Below are positions 1 to 9,716 of a DNA stretch of 35,032 nucleotides, one piece after another. Origin of the DNA: Prorocentrum cordatum (taxonomy: Eukaryota > Sar > Dinophyceae > Prorocentrales > Prorocentraceae). Within the stretch, counting starts at the first letter, position 1. Each line of letters starts with the position of its first letter. The DNA lies in the NCBI GenBank assembly GCA_963575745.1, contig CAUYUJ010001322.1:67501-102532 (forward strand), written 5' to 3'. Made by a program: the position numbers and the translations under genes. The notes below the pieces were generated by a model. It made no database searches and was not told where the DNA came from. It saw only the letters and a program-made list of their open reading frames with translations.

Positions 1-1310
1 GCGAGGACATTTGGAGACTGACGTCTGATCTGTGCGGGCGGCGCGCTTGCTTCAGCGAGCAGAGGTCATGACCTGCTTCGGCAGCGATGCCCCCATCGCA
101 ATGCGTTGACCCCCCCGACAGCCAGACTTTTGCGCTGATGCTCCAGCGAGGCTCTCGGCTGGCAGCCCGGCATAAGATGTGTTCCGGAATGCTCAAACAC
201 GATCCAAAAATTATCTTATTTTTCGGACGGGGGGGAAGAGGAGCGCGCGACCACTGAGTTTCACCGCGGCGCGCGCGGCACAAAAGCGCGAAACAGACGA
301 TCGCCAGACAACGAAGAACACTGCATCGACCTGTCACGGGCAAACTCACGCGACGTATCGAGGCCGGAGAGAAAAGAATCGACGACACGAATGCGAAGGG
401 CCAGAAAGGGTTCGCCCGGATTCGCCCGATGCGCACGCACGTGCAGGAAACGCACTCGATCTCACCGCTGCTGACATTTCACATGCCTCGCTGCTCATCG
501 CCACCCCGCTTTGCCCCAGGGGCGACAGCTACAGCGCTGAGGGCGCGTGCCTCATCCCCTTCATCACTGAAGCAACTGGACGAAGCGCGAGGGGAAGCAG
601 CGGAGGCAGCGGCAACGCAAACGGGCGGAGGCGCCTCCGGAGCCAGCTGCGTGGAGCTGGTCGACATGCTGGGGACGCGCACAGCGGACGGAGCCAAATG
701 CCCGTCGCGCGGGAAGGGCCCGAGACGCGCGCGGTCCAGATACCCCCCGGGAGCGCCCGAAATCGGCGCAGCACGGTCCGACGCCAGCCGCCAACAAAAA
801 CACCTGGGGCAGGACGAAATGCGAGCGAGTGCACGCGTCACCTCTTGCCGCGCACTCCGACGACGGCCGCCTGCCGCCCGCAGGCGGCAGCGAGGCCGCA
901 GCAGCACAAAACTTTTAAACCGACCGAACGCTTCCAGCGCACCGCGCGCGTCGCAGCGGCTCGGGCCCGGGGGCGCACTCGAGCCGCCACGGCCATGAAC
1001 TGCGATCGGGGAACGATTTGCTCGCGCGGTTGGCAAGGACACCTGCCGACGAAGGGCTCGCCATCGCGGGCGCCACTGCGCGGGGCCAGCTCGACTCCAG
1101 CGGGGGGGAGGCTCGCGTCTCAGACGGCCCAGGCCCGACCTGATGCTCGACCTCCGAAGGTTATCCAACAGCGCGCGCCGCGCCCTCCGACAGACCGCAG
1201 CAGACGCCGCACCAGAGAAGTCGGCGCGCGGGGGCGGCCGAACATCCGCGGGCCCCCAACGCCAACGCGGCGCCACCGCCAACGCGGACAGAGGTGTCCG
1301 CATCCCAGCG
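1..1310. other. GC-rich DNA without a recognised gene
   Basis: Frames are open on both strands because stops are rare in GC-rich sequence, and their translations are Arg/Pro/Ala-rich without family character. A small CTGCCGCC/GGCGGCAG hairpin lies near 869-888. I see nothing else here. Confidence 0.6.
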
Positions 1311-1455
1311 GAGGAGGAGGAGGAGGAGGAGGAGGAGGAGGAGGAGGAGGAGGAGGAGGAGGAGGAGGAGGAGGAGGAGGAGGAGGAGGAGGAGGAGGAG
1401 GAGGAGGGGGAGGAGGAGGGGAGGAGGAGGAGGAGGAGGAGGAGGGAGGAGGAGA
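1311..1455 (+). repeat. GGA trinucleotide array
   Basis: Nearly pure GGA repeats with a few G insertions towards the end. Long open frames through it are repeat artefacts. Confidence 0.95.
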
Positions 1456-2027
1456 ATTGCCGACAGAGGAGAAAACCGACGGGCCCCCCCGAGGTGTCCG
1501 CATCCTCGCGGGGGGGCACCCCTCGCGCGGGGAGCTCCGCCCCGCGCAGCGCCTGGGCACCCGGCGGGGCCGCGGGAGCGGAGCGCCCAGGCCGAGCGGC
1601 ACCCGGAGGTCGCCGCGCAGGCCCCCCGAGATCGGGGTGGTCCAGAAGGGGGTCCAGCGACAAGGGTCGGGGAGACGTAAGACCCGGGTACGGGGGACTC
1701 GGAAATCCCCGACGAGGTCGTCAAAAAAATGACGAGGCCGAGCCTGCATTTTGACGAGGCCTCCCGCTGCAGACATCCCACGAAACTCCTCCTCGTCAAA
1801 ATCCGAGTCGCGGTCGTCAAAAAACGATGGCGAACCCGAGTCCCGGCAAACCCGGGTCTTACGCTCCCCCGAAAGGGGGTGGTGCCACAGATCTGGTGCC
1901 ACAGATTTGCGGGGTTGCCACACAGTGGGGGCGTGCAGTACATGTCGGGGCGCCGGCGTGTATTGCTGGGCGCGTTCGCGTGCCATGCGTTCGTTGCAGC
2001 GCAATGGAACACAAGTCTCTGGCGCAA
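1456..2027. other. GC-rich spacer
   Basis: Contains locally repeated GACGAGG...GTCAAAAAA phrases (about 1713-1830) and no convincing coding sequence. Confidence 0.5.
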
Positions 2028-2208
2028 TACAGTCGGGGCCCTGAAGAAGGCACCCTTTTCGTTGGGGAGGGGCTCCGCATTCCTTAAGTGTTTCACAGCT
2101 TGCCTCAGGTGTTCCTTATGTTTCCGATCGGAAATCGAAGTCTAACTCACGGAAAAAAGGGGCTTCGCTCCTCATTTAGGGTTCCTTATGTCAACGCCTC
2201 GACTGTGC
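2028..2208. mobile_element. Family 4 element, inverted diverged copy
   Basis: TACAGTCGGGGCCCTGAAGA at the left matches the reverse complement of the right end at 8630. The shared interior includes CCCTTTTCGTTGGGGAGGGG and GAAATCGAAGTC. The right end CGACTGTGCA is mutated, so only the left TA is kept. Confidence 0.7.
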
Positions 2209-2454
2209 AGTTGCAATACAATTGCCCCAAACCTGTTGCACCCCCCCCTCCAGCTGGACCCCCTTTGGGGTCAACCAGACGAGAGGCCCGAGCTCTGCCA
2301 GAGCCCCAGTCGGGCACCAGAGGCCTGCAAAACGGCGACGCGAGCGCGCGGGCCGCGAGCGCGCTCCCCCGCGCCAAGGAAGACGCGAGCAACTCGCCCC
2401 ATCGCTCTGTGGGCCCCGGAAACGGCAGGGCCGCTTCTTCACCGCTGCCAAAGC

Positions 2455-2635
2455 AATGCCCCTTGAAAGTGGAAACGGCAAGAGAACGGCGACCGGAGAC
2501 GGCAAAAAAACGGCTCCAGGATTGGAACCGGAGCTGGAACCGGTCAAAAAACGGCGACGGAACCGGTAAAAAAACGGCGTCGGAACCGGCAAAAGAACGG
2601 CATAACGGAACTGGTAAAAAAAACGGCCCTTCTGT
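2455..2635 (+). repeat. Degenerate AACGGC/GGAACCGG tandem repeat
   Basis: Units of roughly 20-27 bases of the form AAAAAACGGCGACGGAACCGG recur about seven times with substitutions and indels. Confidence 0.7.
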
Positions 2636-2958
2636 TTCCAGGGCCAACTAAGCCCCATCGGGACCTTTTGCCGCTGGCCCACGAGGGCCGCTGCAACTCC
2701 GCAGGAAGGGCGCCATTGCAAAGACGAGCCAGACTCCTGGACCATTGAGCGACTGACGCACCACGGCGCCCACGCACGGGATCCGAACTGAACTCGCCGC
2801 CAGAGCCATCGCCGAAAGCACGCAGGAGCCTGCCATCGCAAGCCGAAGCCTGATCTTGAAGCCGAACTCCCCCCAGAAAAAGACCTCAGGCAAGATTGAC
2901 CCAGGGCTCGCGCGAAATTCGGGGGCCGCGAGCTCCTTCCGAGGGCCCCCCTGAAGCC

Positions 2959-3124
2959 TGACTGCCTACCAAACCACCCCAACCCAACCCGAAGACCCGA
3001 ATTTCGGGTTGGGGGGGTACGGGCTTCATGTGTGTTTTCTCAACGTTCCCCGACCCCCCCCAACTGGAAATGGAGGGCGAATTGGGGCCTTCGGGTTGGG
3101 TTGGGGTGGTTTGGTGGGCGGTGA
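2959..3124. mobile_element. 166 bp TIR element, TSD AAGCC
   Basis: Ends TGACTGCCTACCAAACC and, from the right, TCACCGCCCACCAAACC continue inward as CACCCCAACCCAACCCGAAG on both arms, giving a terminal repeat of roughly 40 bases. AAGCC is duplicated at 2954-2958 and 3125-3129. No second copy was found in the window. Confidence 0.75.
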
Positions 3125-3637
3125 AAGCCGGAGTCCGGCTCGGCCTCCCGGCCGACATGGCTCGCGGGAGGGGGGGCTCGGCGGGCGCAAAGTCCTCGCG
3201 CCCGCAGTCGGCGGAGCACGCCCGTGCCAGGTGGAACAAACGCTCGGGGGCGCGCATGCGTCGCGGGCAGAGCTCCGGGCAATCATACCCAGCGTCGCGC
3301 CGGCGCGCTCGTGGCCACTGACCTCCAGCAAGAACACTTCTACTAGCAGACCAGAGATCCGCCTCTTCTTTCGCAGCAGAGAGATCCAGCGCCAGCACGT
3401 AGACCACTGCTCGCAGCGCGTTTAGGAGCAGGCTGCCAGGAAGTCACCGAAAAGATCTGCGTAATCCACCAGCGCAGCGACATTACAGCCTGGATCAACA
3501 AAAAACGGGAGCCCATTCCCCAGGGCCTTCAAGTCCTTGGCGGAGCCGCACGTCCAGTCCACGAGGCCCCCGCCCAACCTGGATCATCGACGCCTGCGCG
3601 GCAGCTATCGGGCCCCGCAACCAGGGGCGTTCTTTGA
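3125..3637. other. Spacer without a recognised feature
   Basis: Unique GC-rich sequence between two TIR elements. No coding or repeat signal that I can support. Confidence 0.5.
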
Positions 3638-3800
3638 TGAAGGGGCCCTGGGACACACAAATAAATATACACAAATAAAAAAAATCCCCATATTTTCTTA
3701 TATTTTCTGGGTTTTTGTCTCCCCCCACACTTCCCATATTTTCCCATATTTTCTAGAAAACAACGATTAATTGTGTCTGTGTGTGTTTTTCCCCGCCTGA
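3638..3800 (+). mobile_element. Family 1 element, copy A (163 bp), TSD TTTGA
   Basis: It begins TGAAGGGGCCC, continues GGGACACACAAATAAATA, and ends GTGTGTTTTTCCCC then GCCTGA. TTTGA is duplicated exactly on both sides (3633-3637 and 3801-3805). The interior carries two copies of a CCCATATTTTC pair separated by a GTCT-plus-C-tract spacer. The outermost bases form only a weak inverted repeat (TGAAGG/TCAGG). It is AT-rich against GC-rich surroundings. No coding capacity is evident. Confidence 0.85.
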
Positions 3801-4030
3801 TTTGAGCCCTTGCGCCCTGAGATCGACACTAAGATCAGACACTCCCACAGTGGCTCCCAACGCAAAGGCGAGGCGCCCCCCGCTCGTGGAAGCGGCCAGC
3901 GCCGAGGCCGCCCACCTGCGGAGCTCAAGAAACCGTGGAGGCGGGGCGCCCGGAATATGATGTTCAGAATTCGCAGCAGGGTAAGCTCTGGTAATCCAAA
4001 GCTTCTCGGCAATTAAACTGCGACCAAGAA

Positions 4031-4143
4031 TCGGGGATGGACAGACCCCCCTGGAAAATAACGGCCACGGCGCCCTCTCGAGACCCGAAAACGGACAATT
4101 CACTAATCGACGTGTCACTGTTGGGGGTTCTGTCCGCCCCCGA
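4031..4143 (+). mobile_element. Family 2 element, internally deleted copy (113 bp), TSD AAGAA
   Basis: Ends are TCGGGGATGGACAGACC and GGTTCTGTCCGCCCCCGA, in inverted orientation. AAGAA is duplicated at 4026-4030 and 4144-4148. The interior keeps the CGCCCTCTCG and TAATCGACGTGTCA blocks of the longer copies but lacks about 58 bases on the left. Confidence 0.88.
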
Positions 4144-4350
4144 AAGAAGCGCACTCAACCTCAAAATCCTCCCCTGATGCCGCCGAACCATAGAACGACG
4201 CTTCGCTATCTTGCCCCGCGCGCGCTTCTTCCCCCCCGGCAACGCCCGCGCCCGGGTCGACCGCGCAGGAAGCAAATTTCACGGGGATGCCAAGGACCTG
4301 GAGCTGAGTCACGATATCCCTGCCAAAAGAGTCGGAAGAAGCAGCACGCT

Positions 4351-4516
4351 TGCAAGGGCTCCCAACTTCGCGCTTCGCGCTGCGCGAAGCGCGAAGTGCG
4401 AATAACTTCGCGCTCTCGCGCCGCCTCCCAAGGGGAGAAGAGGAGGATGAGGAGGAATCGGAGCCGAACCGCGAAGCGCGAAGCGCGAATAACCTCGCGC
4501 CCTCGAGGGCGCCCTT
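4351..4516. mobile_element. Family 6 hairpin element, copy 1, flanked by 40-base direct repeats
   Basis: Begins AAGGGCTCCCAACTTCGCGC and ends CGCGCCCTCGAGGGCGCCCTT. The left part is an extreme hairpin (CTTCGCGCTTCGCGC against GCGCGAAGCGCGAAG) and the centre has a short GGA-type run. A 40-base identical sequence beginning GATATCCCTGCCAAAAGAGT flanks it at 4314-4353 and 4518-4557. Confidence 0.7.
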
Positions 4517-4653
4517 GGATATCCCTGCCAAAAGAGTCGGAAGAAGCAGCACGCTTGGCTGTCATCACAAATTTCCACTCGAGCAGCCTTACCGTCTGCG
4601 GCCATGGTCCTGCCGAGCTCCGGCACATCCGACACCGCCTGCTGGCGCTTGCC

Positions 4654-4825
4654 AAGGGCTCCTAAGTTCGCGCTTCGCGCTGCGCGAAGCGCGAAGCGCG
4701 AATAACTTCGCGCTCTCGCGCCGCCCCCCAAGGGGGAGAAGAGGAGGACGAGGAGGAGGGGGAGGAGGAAGGAGGACGGCGAAGCGCGAAGCGCGAATAA
4801 CTTCGCGCCCTCCTGGGAGCCCTTG
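4654..4825. mobile_element. Family 6 hairpin element, copy 2, possible 7-base TSD
   Basis: Begins AAGGGCTCCTAAGTTCGCGC and ends CCTCCTGGGAGCCCTT, with the same hairpin and GGA interior as copy 1. GCTTGCC flanks both sides. It truncates the reverse-transcriptase remnant on its right. Confidence 0.7.
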
Positions 4826-4835
4826 CTTGCCTTCT

Positions 4836-5440
4836 ATGCGCCCCGCCGCGTCGCGATGTATGTCCACGGGCCAGCAGGAGGAAGGGTTCGGCGAGCATGA
4901 TCCAAAATGCGGTGGAAGATCGCTTTCGCAGACGGCACGCCACAGGGAGATGAAGCTACAATAGACCTGGTGATGACAAGATCGTGAGATATCAGAATAC
5001 CAATCTTCAACATTCGCGGAGCCGCATACAACTCCAGTTCCAACAGCAAGATAATAGCCAGAGAACCACATCCGGGGGCAGCCCGCACAAAAATTAAGTG
5101 ACCGTATAAAACTTCTTCAGATCCAGAACAGGCGCAACACAGTCAAAGCCCAGGGGCCGAGAGGCACAGCCCGACTGAGAGCAGCGCGCAGCGCCGAAGA
5201 CCCGGCAATACTAGTATCCCAGAAGGCCTCCAACCCTCGAGACCAAGCAGAAGAATCCTTGGCTCTCATGTTGCTCCAGGTCTTAGGCGCGGTCCAAAGC
5301 AGCCGAAGGATCCGATCGCCGCCTGCCTCCTCGGGGACGGATGCGCCCACCGTAGCCAGCACAACGGTGGGCCGCGTGCCAGCGTTGTGCGCAATAGTCT
5401 GATGATCGACAAGGGCTCGGCGACCTGCGAGCGGCTGCCT
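4836..5440 (-). pseudogene. Reverse-transcriptase remnant of a retroelement
   Basis: Read leftward, one frame gives VGASVPEEAGGDRILRLLW then AWSRGLEAFWD and AGSSALRAALSRA, resembling the segment before the catalytic region in non-LTR-type reverse transcriptases. A one-base shift exposes LDLKKFY (5126-5106), a motif A-like block with its Asp. After a further shift, about 4970-4893 reads RSIVASSPCGVPSAKAIFHR, a motif B-like block, followed by WTYIATRRG where the YxDD catalytic motif is expected. The two aspartates are missing and the frame has stops and shifts, so this is dead. The downstream side abuts a hairpin-rich element (4654-4825). The assignment rests on motif order and spacing, not on a database match. 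Confidence 0.55.
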
Positions 5441-5600
5441 TTGCGCGCCCCGCGGGCCAAAGTTGCCCACGCCGCGGGCCTTCTTGGAGGCCATCGTGGG
5501 AAGCGCCGCATCCAGATCAGTAGTCTGTAGAGGAGCCAGGAGAGGCTCCTGAGACACCTGCCAGCATCTGTCCACCATGTACATTACAGCAGCAAGGGTG

Positions 5601-5787
5601 CACGTCGGTCGGAAGAAGTAGGTAGAAACATGAAGTAGGAAGGCGGATAAAGTGGATTGCGTCCAGGCCCTCCCAGAGAATAACAAAACACAGCAAAAGC
5701 GTGCCGATTCCTGAAATAGGAAGGCACTTGAAGTAGATTGGGATCTGGGAATCTCAAAATACCTACTTTCAACGACCGGCGCGTATG
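5601..5787 (+). mobile_element. Family 5 TIR repeat, copy 1 (187 bp)
   Basis: About 88% identical by eye to 5968-6154 over the same length. Its ends form an imperfect inverted repeat (ACGTCGGTCGG...AAGTAGGTA against ACGCGCCGGTCG...AAAGTAGGTA). Inside, a TAGGAAGGC...GTGGATTG unit is tandemly repeated. No flanking duplication was found. Confidence 0.6.
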
Positions 5788-5967
5788 GGCAGGGTCAGTC
5801 CAGCGAGACTCTGCGCCCAGACCACGCGAATCAACGAGCAACTGAAGGTTGCCAGCGGGCTGCCCTCCAGGGTCCAGACCTTCAGTTTCAACAGGAGCCG
5901 CATCCTGGACATGACGATGAACAAGCCCTGGAGATTTGGACCGCGACTCCTTAAGCCACGGAATATA

Positions 5968-6154
5968 CACGTCGGTCGGCAGAACTAGGTACAAACATGA
6001 AGTAGGAAGGCGGATAATGTGGATTGGGTCCAGGCCCTCCCAGAGAATAACAAAACACAGCACAAGCGTGTCGATTCTTGAAGCAGGAAGGCGCTTGAAA
6101 TAGATTGGGATCTGGGGATCCAAAAATATCTGCTTTCAACGACCGGCGTGTATG
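5968..6154 (+). mobile_element. Family 5 TIR repeat, copy 2 (187 bp)
   Basis: Same orientation as copy 1, with a 180-base unrelated spacer between them. Its terminal repeat extends outward to ATACACG on both ends. Shared blocks include ATGAAGTAGGAAGGCGGATA and CCAGGCCCTCCCAGAGAATA. Confidence 0.6.
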
Positions 6155-6219
6155 ATGAACGCGAGCCACCAGCATAGCGCGAGGGGCTGCCAAGTCTGCC
6201 CACTGAGGAACCCCTGGTC

Positions 6220-6378
6220 TTACCAGCCTGGAACATATCCCTATCCCTATGCTGGGCATCTCCTCATCACGATGCCATTCTTAAGGATTCCCTTATTATT
6301 TGAGGGCGAATCCCTCAGATCATCATCGCCGTTTGGCGTGTCAATCTTAGGGATAGGGATAAGTTCGAGGCTGGTAAT
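6220..6378. repeat. Inverted-repeat pair enclosing about 100 bp
   Basis: TTACCAGCCTGGAACATATC then CCTATCCCTA (left, about 6220-6250) is mirrored on the right arm (about 6349-6378) as TAGGGATAGGGATAAGTTCG then AGGCTGGTAA. It may be another single-copy TIR element; no flanking duplication was recognised. Confidence 0.55.
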
Positions 6379-6518
6379 GCTTTACCAGATCGGGGAGGCC
6401 AGCACACGGGACAGGCAGCAGATGAGAGGCCAGCCCCCTCAAGACAAGACATTCATCTTGCATGACTTGCTCCACACGTGATTTGGGGAAGCTGCGCATG
6501 CAGATCCTCGATCTTCGT

Positions 6519-6562
6519 GTATATATGTATATCTATATGTATGTACAAACATGTATATATAC

Positions 6563-6593
<31 letters not shown>

Positions 6594-6675
6594 CATATAT
6601 ATACATATATGTATATATGTATAAATACAAATATACAAATATTTTATGTGTGTATATACATATATATATATATAA
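6519..6675. repeat. TATA/TATG-rich microsatellite
   Basis: Alternating ATAT with interspersed GTAT and ACAT steps over about 155 bases, the strongest AT-rich low-complexity block in an otherwise GC-rich region. Confidence 0.9.
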
Positions 6676-7379
6676 ACTCACTAGCGCACGCCAAGGCCTG
6701 CTTCGCATCCGACCCGTTCTTGACCAAAGCCGCGCACCTGAACGACAGAGTGTTTCCGATGCCCCGCCGCTCAGCCTGCGGGCCACGCACGTAGGCGCGC
6801 CCAGGCGTGGACCTCACCTTGGCCCAACTGCGCAGGGGGCCGTCAGCACGCCCAGAATGCTCGCTGCTCGTCGCTGGGGGCACCTCCACGAAGGAGCGCG
6901 GCGCGCTCCAAAATCTTGATCCAGAAGCGATGCTCGACATCCACCTGCGCACGCTCACGCGGCCTCCGCTGGAATGCAAAATGAGCTCTCGTGGCAAACG
7001 GGGTCATCCCGCCGGCGAAGGACAGCATCAGGCTTGGCATCAGCCTGCACGGATTCAAAACCCACGTTGGGATCGGCGACACTGTCGCCCGCGCCAGGAT
7101 CTTGGTCCAAGAAGTCGAGTGTGTCGGCCACGCCATCGAGACTAGTAGGAACACGGGGTGGCTGCACACCTGCACTCGTCCAACGTTAGCCCCCGCAGGC
7201 TGTCGCAATGCTCTGGGCTTCGGCGCGCGAACTCGCGCAAGCATGGGCGCCCCCATCTTCTGCATATCCATGGGGGCACGAGGAGGAGAACTTCGAACTC
7301 GACCCTCGATCCTCGATCCCCGAGCCCTGGACTCTATCTGCATCCTCGATCCGCAGCAGATGCTCTATCGGCGGGGGGA
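6676..7379. other. Unique region with overlapping open frames on both strands
   Basis: Both strands carry open frames of 100 or more codons with fairly normal composition, for example GVIPPAKDSIRLGISLHGF on plus and [19 protein letters not shown] on minus. Neither strand can be favoured and no family is recognised. It may hold an exon or a decayed retroelement part. Confidence 0.3.
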
Positions 7380-7785
7380 GAGGGAGGGATACAGGAAGGG
7401 AGGGGGGCAGGAGGAGGATAAGGAGGAGGAGGAGCAGGATACGAGGAGGAGGAGGAGGAGGAGGAGGAGGAAGAGGAGGACTAGGAGCTCGACCCTCGGC
7501 CCTCCACCCTCTCTCGAGACGTCCTCGCAAGAACGAGGACGAGGAGGAGGACGAGGAGGAGGAGGAGGACGAGGAGGAGGAGGAGGAGGAAAAGGAGGAG
7601 GAGGAGGAGGAACAAAAGGAGGAAAAGGAGGAGGGGGACGAGGGGGACAAGGAGGAGGAGGAAGAGGAAAAGGAGGAGTAGGAGGAGGAAAAGGAAGAGA
7701 AGGACGAGGAGGAGGAGGAGGAGGAAGAGGAGGAGGAGGAGGCGGAGGAGGAGGAAGAGGAGGAGGGAAAAGGAGGAGGACGTGG
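7380..7785 (+). repeat. Interrupted GGA/GAA array
   Basis: Two purine-rich blocks (about 7380-7485 and 7536-7785) of GGA repeats with AAAGGA and GACGA variants, separated by a short unique piece. The unique phrase GGAGCTCGACC...GGCCCTCC recurs at both ends. Confidence 0.92.
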
Positions 7786-7911
7786 AGCTCGACCTTCGGC
7801 CCTCCGCACTCGGTCCTCGACCCCCGACCCTCCGGCCCTCGCTCAATCGGAGAGCAATTGTTGAACGCCCGCAGTGGGCAACGGAAAAAAAGAGAGCACG
7901 GTGCCCAACAT

Positions 7912-8082
7912 CCGGCGGTGGACGAACCTGCCTTTGGCAGACCTCCCCTTAGTGAAAACGGCCTAGGGCCGAAACCGACGGACCTGGACACGCAAGAATG
8001 ACGGCCGCGACGCCCTCTCGCGAACCGAAAAAGGCCAATTCCTTAATCGACGTGTCAGGGTAGAAGGCCTATCAAGCTCCGA
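7912..8082 (+). mobile_element. Family 2 element (171 bp), TSD AACAT
   Basis: Left end CCGGCGGTGGACGAACC, right end reading GCCTATCAAGCTCCGA. AACAT is duplicated at 7907-7911 and 8083-8087. It shares CCTCCCCTTAG, GCCCTCTCGCGAA and TCCTTAATCGACGTGTC with the copy at 15749. The right terminal repeat is partly eroded. Confidence 0.85.
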
Positions 8083-8230
8083 AACATAGGGAAACGAACT
8101 CTAACACCGACGTTGTTGTCCGACCCTGCGCTGAAATCCGCACGGGAACGCGGATCCTGGTGTATACGGGATCCTGGCGTATGCATGTTTCGCTGCTTCC
8201 CTTGGAAAACGGGGGAAAGGTATACACCAA

Positions 8231-8384
8231 TAGGGGGCCACATGCGAACCCTACCCCTACCCCCCACGAATTCTCAGGGGGAGGGTGGGGTTCACTTCGT
8301 TCGGGAGCTCTCGAGCGAAGTGAACCCCACCCTCCCTCTCAGAAATCGTGGGGGGTAGGGGTAGGGTTCGCATGTGGCCCCCGA
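8231..8384. mobile_element. 154 bp near-perfect palindrome, TSD ACCAA
   Basis: The two 75-base arms pair almost perfectly about an axis between 8307 and 8308 (GAGCTC), with no loop. Outer ends read GGGGGCCACATGCGAACCC on one strand and its complement on the other. ACCAA flanks both sides (8226-8230 and 8385-8389), marking it as an inserted foldback element. It should extrude as a cruciform. Confidence 0.85.
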
Positions 8385-8458
8385 ACCAAACCACCCCGAC
8401 GTCGCCCCCGACCCTCAGAAAAGTCTTGGGATTGAACAAACAATATCGCCACTGGTGA

Positions 8459-8630
8459 TATACAGTCGGGGCCTTGACCCAAAAGGAACGAGGCCCCTTA
8501 GATCCACAAGTTGGACTTCGATTTCACATCGAAAACCAAGGCAAAACCCAAGGCAAACTGTGAAGCAATCAAGGAACACGGAGCCCCTCCCCAACGAAAA
8601 GGGTTCCTTCTTCAGGGCCCCGACTGTATA
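8459..8630. mobile_element. Family 4 TA-flanked TIR element (Tc1/mariner-like ends)
   Basis: It begins TATACAGTCGGGGCC and ends GGCCCCGACTGTATA. CAGT after a TA is typical of Tc1/mariner-superfamily termini, and TA lies on both sides. The terminal repeats extend about 18 bases. There is no transposase, so it is non-autonomous. Confidence 0.7.
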
Positions 8631-8847
8631 CCTTCCGGTGTCTGGCAGCAGCTCATGCCGTCCAAGACCGACAAGCGGCCACTGCTGCTGGGCAGCTGGC
8701 CCTCCGCCTCGAACGAAGTGGGCCCCACCCGCGGCGACGCCGGCAGCGAGCCCTGCCCGAAACGAGCGAGATCTGCGGTCGGCCTTCGGGTCCGTGCTCT
8801 CCGTGCCGCTCCGATCGCGTCCAGCCTCGAGCCTCGGACCCGTCGGC

Positions 8848-9040
8848 GAGGAGAAAGAGGAGGGGGAGGAGGAGAAAGAGGAGGGGGAGGAGGAGGAGGA
8901 GGAGGGGGAGGAGGAGGAGGAGGAGGAGGAGGAGGAGGAGGAGGAGGAGGAGGAGGAGGAGGAGGAGGAGGAGGAGAAGGAGAAGGAGAAGGAGGAAGAG
9001 GAGGAGGAGGAGGAGGAGGAGGAGGGAGGCGGAGGAGGAG
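8848..9040 (+). repeat. GGA array with AAAGAGG variants
   Basis: Purine-only tract of GGA repeats interrupted by GAAAGAGG and GAAGGA. Confidence 0.93.
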
Positions 9041-9183
9041 CCTCGGGACCGTCGGCGCTCCCCCCGGCAGGAGGGGGGCCCCATCGAACCTCGAGGAGGC
9101 AGCGCGGAGCCCGTGCACCCCCCCCGGCCCGAAGTTTTGAGGGGGGGCCCGGGACCCTCGAATTGAGGTTGGATGGTTTGGTA

Positions 9184-9346
9184 TGAAGGGGAACTGGGAC
9201 ACACAAATAAATAGACACAAATGACCAGACTCCCCATATTTTCCCATATGTTCTGGGTTTCTGTCTTCCCCCCCACTTCCCATATGTTACCATATGTTCT
9301 GGGGAATCGACGATTAAGTGTGTCTGTGTGTTTCTTTCCCTCCTGA
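9184..9346 (+). mobile_element. Family 1 element, copy B (163 bp), no matching TSD
   Basis: Same start (TGAAGGGG), same ACACACAAATAAATAGACAC block, paired CCCATATTTTC/CCCATATGTTC motifs and end TTTCCCTCCTGA as the other copies. The flanking five bases differ (TGGTA versus TGCCT), so the duplication has decayed or the flank has rearranged. Confidence 0.8.
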
Positions 9347-9538
9347 TGCCTTCGGTCCTCCACCCTCGGTGCTCCATCCCTGATCCTCTAGCCGTCGGCC
9401 CTCCCGCATCAACAGAGCCCCGCTCATCCACGGGTCCTCGGTCCTCGGTCCTCGATCCTCGCACATCAGCAGAGCCTCATCGACAGACCGTCGACCCTCG
9501 TCAGACTCGATCCTCGATCCTCTCGGGGGCGCGCCAAC

Positions 9539-9684
9539 ATGGATTAGCGATCCGTGGATGTGGCGCGCGGTCGCCAAATCCATGGATCGGGGGGGGGCCC
9601 TCCCCAAAATGCGGCCGGTGCTGCCTCGCTCGGCGGCGGATATCCGCGACTTCCCATGGAAGCGTGGCCCGTCGCTAATCCACG
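9539..9684. repeat. Imperfect inverted repeat
   Basis: ATGGATTAGCGATCCGTGGA on the left faces GTCGCTAATCCACG on the right, with ATCCATGGAT and CCATGGA palindromes inside. It may be an eroded TIR element. Confidence 0.4.
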
Positions 9685-9716
9685 CCGCCTTACTCCATGT
9701 TTGCGATCGCCTGATC

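Noticed and set aside
479-2096. Long open frames on both strands through the GGA array near 1311
   Set aside because: Their length comes from the stop-free trinucleotide array and GC-rich flanks; translations are Gly/Glu/Arg or Ser/Pro runs without family features.
6340-6385. TAGGGATAGGGATAA as a homing-endonuclease site
   Set aside because: It resembles part of a known meganuclease site only superficially and is explained by the inverted-repeat pair at 6220-6378.
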